Origin: Rhodoferax sp. OV413
Lineage (GTDB): Bacteria; Pseudomonadota; Gammaproteobacteria; Burkholderiales; Burkholderiaceae_C
Assembly (NCBI GenBank): GCA_945861785.1
Contig: CAMAWD010000010.1
Coordinates: 55,384-119,383 of the forward strand
Direction: 5' to 3'
Length of the DNA: 64,000 nucleotides
Shown here: positions 63,286 through 64,000 of the stretch, piece after piece
Numbering within the stretch: the first letter of the stretch is position 1
How the letters are laid out: every line of letters starts with the position of its first letter
Notes under the pieces: model-generated
Told to the model about the DNA's origin: nothing
Seen by the model: only the letters and a program-made list of their open reading frames with translations
Databases searched by the model: none
Position numbers and translations under genes: made by a program

Positions 63286-64000
63286 ATGTCAAAACATTCT
63301 CCCGCCTTGACCAGGGCGCGTGGCCTGCTGGCCGCCTTGCTGGCGGTCTGTGCCCTCGGTGCAGCGGCGCAGACGCAGCCCAGCACGATCGTGATCGGCA
63401 TGGGGCCGGTGCCGCGCCATCTGAACTCGGCGGTGCAGTCCGGAATCGCCACCGGTATTCCGGCGACCCAGATATTTGCCAGCCCGCTGCGGTTCGACAA
63501 GGACTGGAGCCCACAGCCCTACCTGGCCGAAAGCTGGGTATTCCAGGACGACGGCAAGTCGCTGTTGCTCAAGCTGGTGCCGGGTGCGACGTTCCACGAT
63601 GGCAAACCCATCACCTCGGAGGACGTCGCGTTTTCTATCATGGCGATCAAGGCCAACCATCCCTTCCAGTCCATGTTCGAACCGGTCGAGCGGGTCGACA
63701 CACCAACACCTCAGATCGCCATCATCCGGCTCAAGCAGCCGCATCCGGCCATTTTATTGGCGCTGTCGCCGGCGTTCTGCCCGATCATTCCCAAACACAT
63801 TTTTGGCGATGGCCAAAACTTGCAGACGCATCCGCGCAACGTCAATCCGGTCGGGTCCGGGCCGTTCAAGGTGGTCGCATTCAATCCGCGCGAGGCTATC
63901 GTGCTGGAGCGTTACGCCGGGTTCTTCATCAAGGACCGCCCCAAGGTGGACCGCCTGATCATCCGGATCATTCCCGACACCTCGGCCCAGGCGCTGGCGC
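63286..64000 (+). CDS. Oligopeptide-type ABC transporter substrate-binding protein (SBP_bac_5), partial
   Basis: The frame opens at ATG 63286 and runs off the window after 238 codons. A signal peptide (GLLAALLAVCALGAAAQ) is followed by FASPLRFDKDWSPQPYLAESW, LLLKLVPGATFHDGKPITSEDVAFS and GSGPFKVVAFNPREAIVLERY, the hallmarks of DppA/OppA-family binding proteins. Ligands include peptides, opines and nickel. It is divergent from the GbdR-like regulator, so it may be under the same control. The C-terminal half and any permease genes lie outside the window. Confidence 0.9.
   Translation, partial: MSKHSPALTRARGLLAALLAVCALGAAAQTQPSTIVIGMGPVPRHLNSAVQSGIATGIPATQIFASPLRFDKDWSPQPYLAESWVFQDDGKSLLLKLVPGATFHDGKPITSEDVAFSIMAIKANHPFQSMFEPVERVDTPTPQIAIIRLKQPHPAILLALSPAFCPIIPKHIFGDGQNLQTHPRNVNPVGSGPFKVVAFNPREAIVLERYAGFFIKDRPKVDRLIIRIIPDTSAQALA

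Overview
The window is a GC-rich bacterial chromosome segment. Several things point to a betaproteobacterium of the order Burkholderiales, probably Comamonadaceae. The gene order pilI-pilJ-pilL / phr / yqgE-ruvX-pyrR-pyrB-pyrC' is one I associate with that group. There are three orphan BUG/TctC-type binding proteins, PEP-CTERM-tailed proteins, and long runs of start/stop-overlapping genes. No rRNA, tRNA, CRISPR array or insertion sequence was seen. Genus assignment is inference only.

0-20.5 kb is mostly housekeeping. It holds the 3' end of a Pil-Chp chemosensory cluster (CheW-like end, PilJ, a 1979-residue PilL/ChpA kinase), a CPD photolyase facing it, YqgE, RuvX, a coupled pyrR-pyrB-pyrC'-plsC string whose dihydroorotase homologue lacks its metal ligands, glyoxalase II, a MATE exporter, an SDR, and a divergent FbpC/FbpB-type iron(III) transporter pair around a Fur-box-like site.

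20.6-40 kb is rich in apparent organosulfonate genes. First comes a tightly overlapping operon: IclR regulator, BUG binding protein, SauS-like acylating sulfoacetaldehyde dehydrogenase, SauT-like acyl-CoA ligase, TauE-type exporter. A TauABC-like sulfonate ABC transporter follows on the other strand. Its tauC 3' end is duplicated around an inserted parDE toxin-antitoxin pair. Next is a TRAP transporter with a D-aminoacylase-like amidohydrolase, preceded by direct repeats resembling the TauR operator. Last is an HpsN-like (HisD-family) dehydrogenase coupled to a DegT aminotransferase and divergent from a MocR regulator. Substrates are inferred from family resemblance and context.

40-43.3 kb holds two paralogous secreted proteins with PEP-CTERM-type tails and a branched-chain aminotransferase. 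43.4-56.7 kb looks like a catabolic island for an unidentified organic acid: an unusual hotdog-TetR fusion regulator diverging from a LivJ-type protein (with a strong promoter and large palindrome between them), a CoA ligase, VOC proteins, LivHMGF, a PaaI-type thioesterase, an MDR dehydrogenase, a BUG protein and a CaiB-type CoA-transferase. It also contains decayed genes.

56.8-64 kb has a minus-strand operon (GlxA/GbdR-type AraC regulator, internally deleted BUG protein, FAD/aminomethyltransferase dehydrogenase of the dimethylglycine/sarcosine type, YtcJ-type amidohydrolase). Facing away from it is an oligopeptide-type binding protein cut off by the window end. A short repeat carrying a start codon and a ribosome-site-like tail links consecutive genes at three places (four copies).
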